The notes beneath the pieces were generated by a model. The model saw only the letters and a program-made list of their open reading frames with translations, did no database searches and was not told the DNA's origin. A DNA stretch of 64,000 nt from Leeia speluncae (GTDB lineage: Bacteria > Pseudomonadota > Gammaproteobacteria > Burkholderiales > Leeiaceae), in contig NZ_JAJBZT010000002.1 of the NCBI RefSeq assembly GCF_020564625.1, positions 513,141-577,140 of the forward strand, written 5' to 3'. Of this stretch, positions 9,071 to 17,913 are shown one piece after another. The number at the start of each line of letters is the position of its first letter. The stretch's first letter is position 1. A program made the translations under genes and the position numbers.

Positions 9071-10111
9071 ATGGAAATCGCTGAACTATTGGCGTTTTCG
9101 GTAAAAAACAAGGCATCGGATTTGCACTTGTCGGCCGGTTTGCCACCGATGATTCGTGTACATGGTGATGTACGCCGAATCAACCTTCCTCCGCTAGACC
9201 ACAAAGATGTGCATAACATGGTGTATGACATCATGAACGATGGTCAGCGCAAGATTTATGAAGAAAACCTAGAGTGTGATTTCTCCTTCGAGATCCCAAA
9301 CTTAGCGCGCTTCCGTGTGAATGCCTTTGTGCAAAACCGTGGCGCGGGTGCGGTATTTCGTACCATTCCGTCTAAGGTGTTGACCTTAGAAGAATTGAAC
9401 TGTCCAAAAATTTTCCAAGATATCTCTAACCAGCCGCGCGGTATTGTCTTAGTAACGGGGCCAACGGGCTCGGGTAAATCGACTACCTTGGCGGCGATGG
9501 TTAACTACATTAACGAAAATGACTATGGCCATATTCTGACGGTAGAAGACCCGATCGAATTTGTGCATGAATCGAAAAAATGTCTGATTAACCAACGTGA
9601 AGTGGGTCCGCATACCCTTTCGTTTAGTAATGCGTTGAAATCGGCTCTTCGTGAAGATCCGGATGTGATTCTGGTGGGTGAGATGCGAGACTTGGAGACC
9701 ATCCGTTTAGCGCTAACCGCCGCAGAAACTGGTCACTTGGTGTTTGGTACCCTTCACACGAGCTCTGCCGCGAAAACGATTGACCGTATTGTGGACGTGT
9801 TCCCTGCGGCGGAAAAAGAAATGGTGCGTTCGATGTTGTCTGAGTCGATCCGGGCGGTGATTTCGCAAACGCTACTAAAAACCAAAGATGGTACGGGGCG
9901 CGTTGCAGCGCATGAAATCATGATTGGTACGCCTGCGATTCGTAACTTGATTCGTGAAAACAAAGTCGCGCAGATGTATTCGGCCATTCAGACCGGTCAG
10001 GGTTTAGGTATGCAGACGCTGGATCAGTGTTTGCAAGATTTGGTTCGTCGCAATCAAATTACCTCTGCAGAAGCGCGAATCAGAGCAATGAACAAAGATA
10101 TGTTTAACTAA
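9071..10111 (+). CDS. pilT: Type IV pilus retraction ATPase PilT
   Basis: PilT is the hexameric cytoplasmic ATPase that depolymerises type IV pili and drives twitching. The 346 residues contain the N-terminal PAS-like domain with KASDLHLSAG, Walker A GPTGSGKST (about 130-138), the Asp box, Walker B region DVILVGEMRD, the HLVFGTLHTSSA His box and the PilT-specific AIRNLIRE motif. Its start has an AGGGG ribosome site. The related ATPase gene pilU follows 162 nt downstream. Confidence 0.97.
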   Translation: MEIAELLAFSVKNKASDLHLSAGLPPMIRVHGDVRRINLPPLDHKDVHNMVYDIMNDGQRKIYEENLECDFSFEIPNLARFRVNAFVQNRGAGAVFRTIPSKVLTLEELNCPKIFQDISNQPRGIVLVTGPTGSGKSTTLAAMVNYINENDYGHILTVEDPIEFVHESKKCLINQREVGPHTLSFSNALKSALREDPDVILVGEMRDLETIRLALTAAETGHLVFGTLHTSSAAKTIDRIVDVFPAAEKEMVRSMLSESIRAVISQTLLKTKDGTGRVAAHEIMIGTPAIRNLIRENKVAQMYSAIQTGQGLGMQTLDQCLQDLVRRNQITSAEARIRAMNKDMFN

Positions 10112-10273
10112 ACCTATTCGACGATAGGACGAGTAATATGGCGAAATAGCATCCAGTGCTAACGCTGTATTACTTGTTGAGGAAAGCGCTAGTGAGTAGT
10201 TGCTTTTCAATGAAAAGATTATTTCCCCTATTTGCCATTTACTAGTTGGGCAGAGGGTTGGCAAGGAGTGAGC

Positions 10274-11410
10274 ATGGAACGCGATCAGGCAACGAAATTT
10301 ATGCATGACTTATTGCGCCTGATGGTGGCAAAGAATGCATCTGACTTGTTTATTACGGCAGATTTTCCGCCTGCGATTAAGCTAGACGGCAAACTGACAC
10401 CGGTTTCCAACCAAGCCCTCTCTCAGCAGCACACCAAAGAGTTGGCGCGTGCGGTGATGAATGACCGCCAAGCTGAACAGTTTGAATCGACAAGTGAATG
10501 TAACTTTGCGATTAGCCCGCCGCAGATTGGGCGTTTCCGGGTGAATGCCTTTGTGCAACAAGGGCGTGTCGGTTTGGTTTTTCGGGTGATTAATACCGAA
10601 ATCCCTTCTTTTGAATCCCTCACCTTGCCGCCAGTGCTAAAAGATGTGGCGCTAACCAAACGTGGCTTGGTCGTGTTCTGTGGCGGTACTGGCTCTGGTA
10701 AATCGACCTCTTTAGCAGCAATGATTGGCTTTAGAAATGAAAACTCATACGGCCACATTATTACGATTGAAGATCCGATTGAATTTGTGCATGAGCATCG
10801 CAATAGTATTGTGACGCAACGAGAAGTAGGCGTAGATACGGCCGATTGGGGGGCCGCTCTGAAAAATACGCTGCGTCAGGCTCCTGATGTGATTCTGATT
10901 GGTGAGATTCGTGACCGGGAAACCATGGATTACGCCATCTCATTTGCGGAAACTGGCCACCTTTGCATGGCGACATTACATGCGAACTCGGCCAACCAAG
11001 CGCTCGATCGTATTATTAACTTCTTCCCAGAAGAGCGTCGTCATCAATTACTGATGGACTTGTCTTTGAACTTAAAAGCGTTCGTCTCCCAGCGATTGTT
11101 ACCGGTAAAAGGCGCAAAAGGTCGCGTCCCTGCGGTGGAGATTATGCTGAACTCTCCGCTGATTGCCGATTTGATCTTCAAGGGCGAAGTGCATCAGATT
11201 AAAGAATTGATGGCGAAGAGTAATGAACTAGGGATGCAGACATTTGACCAAGCGCTGTTTAATCTTTACGAAGCCGGTATGATTACCTATGAAGATGCGC
11301 TACGAAATGCGGATTCGGTAAACGATTTGCGTCTACGGATTAAACTGCATGGCCAAGAAGCCAAAACACGCGATGTGCTCTCTGGCTTGGATCATTTGGA
11401 TATTGTGTAA
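10274..11410 (+). CDS. pilU: PilT-dependent retraction ATPase PilU
   Basis: PilU is a PilT paralog that assists pilus retraction under load. The 378-residue product has KNASDLFITADFPP, Walker A GGTGSGKST, Walker B region DVILIGEIRD and GHLCMATLHANSA. It lacks the AIRNLIRE motif of PilT and has instead SPLIADLIFKGE, which fits PilU. I chose ATG 10274 because AAGGAG lies 6 nt upstream; an upstream in-frame ATG at 10232 adds an unlikely tail. A hairpin terminator follows. Confidence 0.95.
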   Translation: MERDQATKFMHDLLRLMVAKNASDLFITADFPPAIKLDGKLTPVSNQALSQQHTKELARAVMNDRQAEQFESTSECNFAISPPQIGRFRVNAFVQQGRVGLVFRVINTEIPSFESLTLPPVLKDVALTKRGLVVFCGGTGSGKSTSLAAMIGFRNENSYGHIITIEDPIEFVHEHRNSIVTQREVGVDTADWGAALKNTLRQAPDVILIGEIRDRETMDYAISFAETGHLCMATLHANSANQALDRIINFFPEERRHQLLMDLSLNLKAFVSQRLLPVKGAKGRVPAVEIMLNSPLIADLIFKGEVHQIKELMAKSNELGMQTFDQALFNLYEAGMITYEDALRNADSVNDLRLRIKLHGQEAKTRDVLSGLDHLDIV

Positions 11411-11433
11411 GTAAGCCAAGTGAGTTGATCATC

Positions 11434-11457
11434 AAAGCCTGCCGGTTGGCAGGCTTT
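11434..11457 (+). terminator. Rho-independent terminator after pilU
   Basis: AAAGCCTGCC pairs perfectly with GGCAGGCTTT around a GGTT loop, followed by a T-rich stretch (GTGTTTTCT). It separates pilTU from the WYL regulator that starts about 20 nt further on. Confidence 0.8.
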
Positions 11458-11475
11458 GTGTTTTCTGGGGATAAG

Positions 11476-12162
11476 ATGAAGCGAGCAGACAGGCTACTGC
11501 AAATACTTTTACTACTGCGCGCAAGGCGTTGTACAACCGCAGTGCAATTGGCTGAGTGGCTGGAAGTCTCTGAGCGGACGATTTACCGCGATATTCAAGA
11601 TTTACAGGCGTCTGGCTCGCCAATTGATGGTGAGGCGGGGATTGGCTATCGCCTTAAGAAAACGGGTGATATTCCGCCGCTACTTTTTAATCCGGATGAA
11701 ATCAAAGCATTGTTATTAGGCGCAAGGATGGTCTCGGCTTGGGCAGATACGGGGATTCGGCAATCGGCGCGGGCAGCGATAACGAAGTTAGATGCCGTAC
11801 TACCGACTGAATTAAAACAACAGATCGCTGAGCATCCCGTATATGTGCCTAGTATTCATCCGTATCCGGTTGAACGCTTACAACCGATTCGGGAAGCAAT
11901 TGCCGCTTCACAGAAACTATTTATTGCTTACCAAAAGGAAGATGGCACCGCGAGCGAACGAATCGTCTGGCCGCTGGGCTTATTCTTTTGGGGGGATCGT
12001 TGGACGCTGATCGCTTGGTGTGAAGAGAGGGATGATTTTCGACATTTTAGACTCGACCGAATGCAGTCTTTTGCTGTTCAGTCCGAGGTTTTTCAGTTGT
12101 CTGAAGGTCAAACCTTACAAGATTTTTTTCACCGAGAAGGTGTTCGCCTTCCCGGTGTATAA
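11476..12162 (+). CDS. YafY-type HTH regulator with WYL domain
   Basis: The 228-residue protein has an N-terminal winged helix-turn-helix (MKRADRLLQILLLL, then AEWLEVSERTIYRDIQDL) and a C-terminal WYL ligand-binding domain, with the signature region around RIVWPLGLFFWGDRWTLIAWC. WYL proteins sense small ligands or nucleic acid and control nearby or distant genes. The ATG at 11476 sits behind GGGGATAAG; upstream in-frame ATG 11425 lies inside the terminator. Its neighbours give no clear target; xthA converges on it. Confidence 0.9.
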   Translation: MKRADRLLQILLLLRARRCTTAVQLAEWLEVSERTIYRDIQDLQASGSPIDGEAGIGYRLKKTGDIPPLLFNPDEIKALLLGARMVSAWADTGIRQSARAAITKLDAVLPTELKQQIAEHPVYVPSIHPYPVERLQPIREAIAASQKLFIAYQKEDGTASERIVWPLGLFFWGDRWTLIAWCEERDDFRHFRLDRMQSFAVQSEVFQLSEGQTLQDFFHREGVRLPGV

Positions 12163-12172
12163 TCCGTAATGA

Positions 12173-12937
12173 TTAAACCGTTGCCCACACTGGCGCATGG
12201 TCGCTTGGGCGTTCCCATTTACGGGGTTCTTTATCGATTTCACATGCTGTTAAGCTAGCCAGTAGCGGTGCGCTGAGCAGAATATGATCAATACGCATAC
12301 CTAAATTACGACGGAAACCTTGCATACGGTAATCCCACCAACTAAACATTTTTTCTGCATCTGGATATTTCACGCGGTAGGCATCCGTTAGGCCTAAACC
12401 AATGAGCTTAAAAAATGCTTCGCGTTCTGGCGGGCTGACTAGGTTTTGGCCTTCCCACGCTTTGGGATCGTGCACATCAATATCATACGGGGCAATGTTA
12501 AAGTCGCCCATTAACGCTAATGAAGGATGTTTTTCCATTTCGCCAGCCAACCATTCTGTGAGGGCGGTAAGCCAAGCGAGTTTGTACGGGTATTTTTCAG
12601 AATCTAAACTTTGCCCATTTGGGAAATAGCCGCCCACAATTCGTACGCCATTAATGGTGGCGGCAATTAGACGCTTTTGCTCATCTTCAAAATTCGGCAG
12701 GTTATACACCACGTCTTCAATTGGGTGTTTGGAAATAATCGCGACGCCGTTATAGGTTTTTTGCCCCATAAATGCCACTTGGTAACCGGCTGCTTCAATG
12801 GCTTCTTTTGGGAACTTTTTATCTTCCAATTTTAATTCTTGTAAGCACAATACATCCGGTGCTGCACTGGCTAACCAGTCTAGTACATGCGGAAGACGGA
12901 CGTTTAATGAGTTTACATTCCAGGTGGCGATTTTCAT
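12173..12937 (-). CDS. xthA: Exodeoxyribonuclease III
   Basis: XthA is a Mg-dependent AP endonuclease and 3'-exonuclease of base-excision repair. The 254 residues carry MKIATWNVNSLNVR, CLQELKLED with the metal-binding glutamate, the GDFNIAP Asp/Asn pair and the C-terminal SDHAPV catalytic histidine. I chose ATG 12937 because the domain begins there; an in-frame ATG 18 nt upstream only adds six residues. The gene converges with the WYL regulator. Confidence 0.95.
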   Translation of the reverse strand: MKIATWNVNSLNVRLPHVLDWLASAAPDVLCLQELKLEDKKFPKEAIEAAGYQVAFMGQKTYNGVAIISKHPIEDVVYNLPNFEDEQKRLIAATINGVRIVGGYFPNGQSLDSEKYPYKLAWLTALTEWLAGEMEKHPSLALMGDFNIAPYDIDVHDPKAWEGQNLVSPPEREAFFKLIGLGLTDAYRVKYPDAEKMFSWWDYRMQGFRRNLGMRIDHILLSAPLLASLTACEIDKEPRKWERPSDHAPVWATV

Positions 12938-13012
12938 TCTATTTCCAAAAGTCACGTTTGATCACGGTGGGCGTATTTTGCCACATCCACTTTGGCTGCG
13001 CTGAATCTACAC

Positions 13013-13052
13013 CAAAGAAAAGCCCGCCATACACCTCTCATGTATGGCGGGC
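13013..13052 (-). terminator. Rho-independent terminator after dctA
   Basis: GCCCGCCATAC pairs perfectly over 11 bp with GTATGGCGGGC; read on the minus strand it is followed by TTTTCTTTGG. It lies about 45 nt beyond the dctA stop and ends the dctA transcript before xthA. Confidence 0.85.
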
Positions 13053-13095
13053 AACCTGGGGGGAAGGGGGACTGACTACAGCGATAGTCGCTGTG

Positions 13096-14346
13096 TTATT
13101 TGCTGAGTTCTCGCTTCATGGTGTCGGTGTCTAGTTCGTTTTCCCAACGAGAAACCACGACGGTGGCGACGGCGTTGCCAATTAGGTTGGTTAGCGCACG
13201 TGCTTCACTCATAAAGCGGTCGATACCTAAAATGAGCGCCATGCCAGCCACTGGGATCGCCGGAACGACAGCTAAGGTGGAGGCTAAGGTAATAAAGCCG
13301 GCACCCGTCACACCGCTAGCGCCTTTAGATGTCAGCATCGCTACACCAAGAATCACTAATTGCTGCGTTAAGGTAAGTTCGGTATTGGTGGCTTGGGCGA
13401 TAAAGAGGGCCGCCATGGTCATATAGATGTTGGTGCCATCTAGGTTAAATGAATAACCAGTAGGGACAACCAACCCTACCACAGACTTACCACAACCTAG
13501 TTTTTCTAGTTTGTTCATCAACCCTGGCAGGGCACTTTCTGATGAGCTAGTCCCTAATACAATGAGCAATTCTTCTTTGATGTAGACAATGAGGCGAACC
13601 ACAGAGAAGCCACATGCTTTGGCGATGCTACCGAGTACCATCAAGATAAACAGAATACATGTTAGATAGAATGCGCCCATCAGTTTTGCCATTGGGATCA
13701 GCGAGTGAACACCGTATTTACCAATCGTAAATGCCATGGCGCCGAATGCACCAATTGGCGCGACTTTCATCACTAGGTTCACAATGCCAAACAGTAGGCT
13801 AGAGAGTTGCTCGTTAAAGTCTAATAGCACTTTTCCTTTGCTACCCATGTGAGACAACACTGTACCTGTCAGGATCGCGAGTAACAGTACTTGTAGAATT
13901 TCGCCTTCAGAGAACGCACCTACCATCGTTTTCGGGATGATATTTATCAGAAAATCGATGGTGCTCATGTGTTGCGCTTTTTCTGCGTATTCGGCTACTG
14001 CTTTGGTATCTAGGTGAGCCAGATCTGCATTAAAGCCTGCACCTGGGGTGATCAGATGAGAAACCAGTAAACCGATTACCAACGCTAGAGTAGAAACGAT
14101 TTCGAAGTACAGAATCGCTTTACCACCAATACGGCCGACTTTTTTCATGTCGCCCATGCCGGCAATGCCATGCACCACGGTCACAAAGATCACGGGTGCA
14201 ATCACCATTTTCACTAGGCGAATAAAGGCATCGCCCAATGGTTTTAATTTGGCACCGATTTCAGGATAGAAGTGTCCGAGCAAAATACCACAGACGATGG
14301 CGAACAGGACTTGTAGATACAAGACCTTATAGAAAGGCTTTTTCAT
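13096..14346 (-). CDS. dctA: C4-dicarboxylate:cation symporter DctA
   Basis: DctA takes up succinate, fumarate and malate with protons or sodium across the inner membrane. The 416 residues show the DAACS-family layout: multiple hydrophobic helices, the serine-rich re-entrant loop [12 protein letters not shown] and the [14 protein letters not shown] substrate/cation motif. The gene follows dctB-dctD on the same strand. Upstream lie a sigma-54 promoter (14413-14428) and a paired inverted site (14505-14554), so expression should need DctD-phosphate. Alternative substrates such as aspartate cannot be excluded. Confidence 0.95.
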   Translation of the reverse strand: MKKPFYKVLYLQVLFAIVCGILLGHFYPEIGAKLKPLGDAFIRLVKMVIAPVIFVTVVHGIAGMGDMKKVGRIGGKAILYFEIVSTLALVIGLLVSHLITPGAGFNADLAHLDTKAVAEYAEKAQHMSTIDFLINIIPKTMVGAFSEGEILQVLLLAILTGTVLSHMGSKGKVLLDFNEQLSSLLFGIVNLVMKVAPIGAFGAMAFTIGKYGVHSLIPMAKLMGAFYLTCILFILMVLGSIAKACGFSVVRLIVYIKEELLIVLGTSSSESALPGLMNKLEKLGCGKSVVGLVVPTGYSFNLDGTNIYMTMAALFIAQATNTELTLTQQLVILGVAMLTSKGASGVTGAGFITLASTLAVVPAIPVAGMALILGIDRFMSEARALTNLIGNAVATVVVSRWENELDTDTMKRELSK

Positions 14347-14412
14347 TTGGGCTCCTCATGGCCGCCTTGGGGGAATGGCGGACTGTTTTTTAAGATTTGA
14401 AGCCGGATAGAT

Positions 14413-14428
14413 TGCAAATGGCGTGCCA
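14413..14428 (-). promoter_or_regulatory. Sigma-54 promoter of dctA
   Basis: The minus strand reads TGGCACGCCATTTGCA, matching the -24/-12 consensus TGGCAC-N5-TTGC at every conserved position. Transcription should begin about 12 nt after the GC, near 14402, about 56 nt ahead of the dctA start. The neighbouring sigma-54 activator gene dctD supports the call. Confidence 0.85.
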
Positions 14429-14504
14429 ACCCTAATAAAAAGTGAACTACTGTTTACTTTTCAATTACTTAGCGAGGTTGGTGGTGGTGGTTGTAGGTGG
14501 TTTT

Positions 14505-14554
14505 TGTCACGATTTCCGCCAATTGTGTGATGTTGGTGTGCGGAAATCGTGACA
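14505..14554. promoter_or_regulatory. Paired inverted DctD-type activator site upstream of dctA
   Basis: TGTCACGATTTCCGC (14505-14519) is repeated as a perfect 15-bp inverse complement at 14540-14554, separated by 20 bp. Each arm contains GCGGAAATC, which resembles the half sites bound by DctD in rhizobia as I remember them. It lies roughly 100-150 bp upstream of the predicted dctA transcription start, the usual place for an enhancer. No T run follows on either strand, so a terminator is less likely. Confidence 0.65.
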
Positions 14555-14567
14555 GATGAAGTTGGTG

Positions 14568-15914
14568 TTATCTGAAGGTGTCTGGGTCGATTTGATATTT
14601 TGCGAGTTTGTCGTAAAACGTTTTCCGGGGGATTTGGAGGGCTTGTGCCGCTTCCGTTACTTGCCCATTTGCTGCTTTCAGGCTATCGATAATTCGGCTT
14701 TTCTCGAATTGTGCGACTTGCTCGGGCAGGCTTTGCGATGCGGCATAATCTGCTTGCTGGGTTTGCATCGGCGCACTAGCCAAGCCTAAACAAAAACGCT
14801 CGGCCGCGTGTTTGAGTTCTCTGACATTGCCAGGCCAATCGTGTGCTTCCCACGTTTCATATTGCTGGCCACTAATGGCAGGTGCTGGTTTACCAAAACG
14901 GTTAGCTGCTTCTTTGACAAACTGTGTAGCGAGCAAAGAAATGTCGTTCTTACGATCGCGTAAGGCGGGTAGGCGAATCGTGGCGACATTGAGCCGATAA
15001 TACAAATCCGCCCGGAATTGCCCTTGGTCTGCCGCTAGTTTGAGATCAGTCTTGGTGGCGGCAACAACGCGTAAATCAATTTGCACGGCTAGGTTGCTGC
15101 CTAACCGTTCTAGCTCGTGCATTTGCAAGACGCGCAGCAGTTTGGCTTGCTGTGCCAGCGGCATGCTTTCGATTTCATCTAAAAATAGCGTGCCTTGATG
15201 TGCGTGTTCTAATTTACCAATCCGGCGTTTTTGCGCACCGGTAAAGGCGCCCGCTTCATTTCCAAACATTTCACTTTCAAAAATGCTATCGGGAATGGCC
15301 GCACAGTTAATCGAGACAAATGCGCCTTTGCGACCACTTTGACGGTGTAATTCTTGTGCGACTAATTCTTTCCCCGTGCCGGTTTCACCCCAAATCAGAA
15401 TATCAATCGGGGCGGTGGCCAATTGGCTAATTAGCGTTCTTACTTGGGCAATGGCTGGAGAATCCCCCGTAATGGGAGAGGTTTGCTCTGCCACTCTGGC
15501 TTGTAATTGGCGATGCGCAGACAGTAATGCTTGTTGGGCAATCGCTTTTTGGGCTTGGGCAACCAGTAAGGCAGAATGAAAGGGCTTTTCGATAAAGTCG
15601 AATGCGCCGCTTCGCATGGCCTCTACCGCGGTGGTGACATCGCCATGGCCGGTAATCAGGATGATGGGTAGATCAGGGTAAGCGTTTTGCAGGGACTGAA
15701 GTAGCCACATGCCATCTTTACCTGGCAGGCGCAAATCTGTAATCACCGCTTGTGGAAGTGGGGCGGATTCGCATGCGGCGAATGCGGCTTCTGCATCGGT
15801 AAAATGTTGGGTACGAATCCCTGCTAGCATCAAGGCTTGCTGGCAGGCGGTGGCCAGCATGGCATCGTCTTCAATTAAATAAATGAGGGCAGAATCGTTG
15901 CTGGCTGTCGGCAT
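14568..15914 (-). CDS. dctD: Sigma-54 response regulator DctD
   Basis: DctD activates sigma-54 RNA polymerase at dctA when phosphorylated by DctB. The 448 residues comprise a receiver domain (phospho-acceptor in AVITDLRLPGKDG), an AAA+ domain with GETGTGKE Walker A and the sigma-54-contacting GAFTGA loop, and a C-terminal Fis-type helix-turn-helix (VTEAAQALQIPRKTFYDKL). It begins 6 nt after the dctB stop, and dctA is the next gene on the same strand. Confidence 0.94.
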   Translation of the reverse strand: MPTASNDSALIYLIEDDAMLATACQQALMLAGIRTQHFTDAEAAFAACESAPLPQAVITDLRLPGKDGMWLLQSLQNAYPDLPIILITGHGDVTTAVEAMRSGAFDFIEKPFHSALLVAQAQKAIAQQALLSAHRQLQARVAEQTSPITGDSPAIAQVRTLISQLATAPIDILIWGETGTGKELVAQELHRQSGRKGAFVSINCAAIPDSIFESEMFGNEAGAFTGAQKRRIGKLEHAHQGTLFLDEIESMPLAQQAKLLRVLQMHELERLGSNLAVQIDLRVVAATKTDLKLAADQGQFRADLYYRLNVATIRLPALRDRKNDISLLATQFVKEAANRFGKPAPAISGQQYETWEAHDWPGNVRELKHAAERFCLGLASAPMQTQQADYAASQSLPEQVAQFEKSRIIDSLKAANGQVTEAAQALQIPRKTFYDKLAKYQIDPDTFR

Positions 15915-15920
15915 ATGGTC

Positions 15921-17774
15921 TTAAATCTCTGTTGCGCTGGGGGAGGCTAAAGGCAAGACCACCATCGCGATGGTGCCTTTTTCTGGGTGATTATATAGCG
16001 CAAACTGGCCATTGAAACCCGCAATAATCGCTTGCGTAATCACTAGTCCTAGCCCTAAGCCTTCGCCACTTGGCTTGGTGGTAAAGAAGGGTTCGAATAA
16101 ACGGGCTTGTACGCGACTATCTAGCCCACTTCCCGTATCTCTTAACGTGATTTGTAGTGTGTTTGCTACTTTGCTGGCCGTGATCTCGATCATTGGTGTG
16201 GCTTCTGCTTGCATGGCGTCTAGCGCATTAACCATCAGGTTTACCCATACCTGCGATAGCGGTGTGACTTCGGCCATTACCCATTCTTCATCTAATAAGG
16301 CAGGCCACGTCAGAGTAATGGATGCTTGCTGCAGGCGAGGATTCAGAATATTCACCGCGTGGCGTAGGCTCTCGCCAACCAACACGGGTTGGGCGGTAAG
16401 CGGGGCTTGTCTTGCAAATAGCTTTAGTTGCTTGGTGAGATCGCTCATTCTTTCTGCGGTAATTGAAATCAGTTCTAGGTTTTGTTGCGCCATATCGGGC
16501 TGATTTCTCGCAAGAAAGGTATTGGCATTGTCTGCCAAAGCCATTAACGCGGCCAATGGCTGATTAATTTCATGAGCCAGCCCGCTAGATAATTGGCCTA
16601 AGAGCGCCATCTTCGCCATCTGAACCGATTTTTCTTGGGCATCTTGCCACTGTTTGCGAGTGGTTTCTAAATCGGCCACTTTTTCTTGTAACTCTTGGTT
16701 GGTGCTTGCTAATTGATGAGTTTGGGTGGCAATGGCTTCGTTTAATCGTGCCGCTTCATTTTTACGGTAGCGCATGGTCTGCAAACGTTCTAGCCGGTAA
16801 ATAATGGCAAAGCCAATTAAAAATAGCCCCAGCCCAAGGAGTGCCGCTTGCTGGATTGCGGCATCTGACGCGGTTTTTAGATTACTCACCCACAGCATTT
16901 TCCAGCCCAGTACGCCGACAGGCTCGGCTAACAGCTGATAGTTGCCCTCTTTTAACCCTTTGGGCTGTAACGCTAATGAGCCAGATTGCCAATCTGTTTC
17001 CACCAAGGTGCGGTTGGCCCAAGCGGGTAGATGGTCGCTTGGGTATTGTTTGGCGCGGTTCGCCTCTGCCTGCTGTGATTGGGTCAGCGGATGCAGCGCC
17101 GCATAAGACCAACTATCGATCGAGGTTAAGCAAATCACCCCATTCCGATCGACCACAAATAACGATTGCCCGGATTCTCGCAGTTGCGTCTCAAAGCTAT
17201 CTAAGATGGTTTTTACCACCGCCACGCCAATAATTTGGCCATTGTCTTTAACTGGGTAGGCCAAGTAATAACCCGGAATATGGCTAGTGGTGCCCATGCC
17301 ATAAAAACGCGATAACTTGCCAGCCAATGCTTCTTGATAATACGGACGATAATCAAACCGGCGGCCTACAAAGCTAGCCGCTTCGCCTGCATTACTCGCG
17401 GCAATGGTCATCCCTCGGGTATCGAGTAAATACGCATCGGATAAACCGGTAATCTGGCGAAACCCTTTTAACGATTGGTTGGCCGATTGAATGAGGCCGC
17501 TTTGGGTTGGTGTCTGCAGGGCTAGTTTTAAACTAGGATCACGCGCCAATAATTGGGGAAACTGATCTAAACGAGAGAGTAGGGTGCTAAGACTTTGCCG
17601 ATAAAAGCGTAATTGCAAACTCGCATAGTGCCGCGCGTCATCTGCTTTTTGTTGAGAGATCAGTAAGTACGCAAAGGCAGATACCACCCCAACTGCGACA
17701 AGTAGCAACAATAAACGCACCCTCACCAAGGTAAGGGGAAATGCGCTAGCAGATGGGGAAGAAGGCATAAGCAA
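15921..17774 (-). CDS. dctB: C4-dicarboxylate sensor histidine kinase DctB
   Basis: DctB senses periplasmic dicarboxylates and phosphorylates DctD. The 617-residue protein has an N-terminal membrane helix (about 15-35), a double-Cache periplasmic domain, a second membrane helix near residue 310, a coiled coil with the QLASTNQELQEKVADLE type heptads, the H-box GLAHEINQPLAAL and an ATPase domain (MVNALDAM N-box, DTGSGLD G1-box, GLGLGL G2-box). It forms an operon with dctD. Confidence 0.93.
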   Translation of the reverse strand: MLMPSSPSASAFPLTLVRVRLLLLLVAVGVVSAFAYLLISQQKADDARHYASLQLRFYRQSLSTLLSRLDQFPQLLARDPSLKLALQTPTQSGLIQSANQSLKGFRQITGLSDAYLLDTRGMTIAASNAGEAASFVGRRFDYRPYYQEALAGKLSRFYGMGTTSHIPGYYLAYPVKDNGQIIGVAVVKTILDSFETQLRESGQSLFVVDRNGVICLTSIDSWSYAALHPLTQSQQAEANRAKQYPSDHLPAWANRTLVETDWQSGSLALQPKGLKEGNYQLLAEPVGVLGWKMLWVSNLKTASDAAIQQAALLGLGLFLIGFAIIYRLERLQTMRYRKNEAARLNEAIATQTHQLASTNQELQEKVADLETTRKQWQDAQEKSVQMAKMALLGQLSSGLAHEINQPLAALMALADNANTFLARNQPDMAQQNLELISITAERMSDLTKQLKLFARQAPLTAQPVLVGESLRHAVNILNPRLQQASITLTWPALLDEEWVMAEVTPLSQVWVNLMVNALDAMQAEATPMIEITASKVANTLQITLRDTGSGLDSRVQARLFEPFFTTKPSGEGLGLGLVITQAIIAGFNGQFALYNHPEKGTIAMVVLPLASPSATEI

Positions 17775-17860
17775 GGAAAGCCATTAAACAAGGACAAAGT
17801 GGCCATATTATAGGCGATAGCCGATTAGCTACTCAGATTTTCCGCTACACCAAACCACAA

Positions 17861-17881
17861 CGGGGGCGATTTCAGCCCCCG
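17861..17881 (-). terminator. Probable terminator after the chemoreceptor gene
   Basis: CGGGGGC pairs with GCCCCCG around a 7-nt loop just beyond the chemoreceptor stop; on the minus strand TTGTGGTTTGG follows, a weak T-rich tail. Confidence 0.55.
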
Positions 17882-17913
17882 CATGCGTCGCTTAATAAAG
17901 CGCCATCGACTAC

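Noticed and set aside
14505-14554. Reading the 15-bp inverted repeat as a dctD terminator
   Set aside because: No T run follows the stem on the minus strand (AAAAA follows) and the sigma-54 promoter of dctA directly follows, so an enhancer is the better call.
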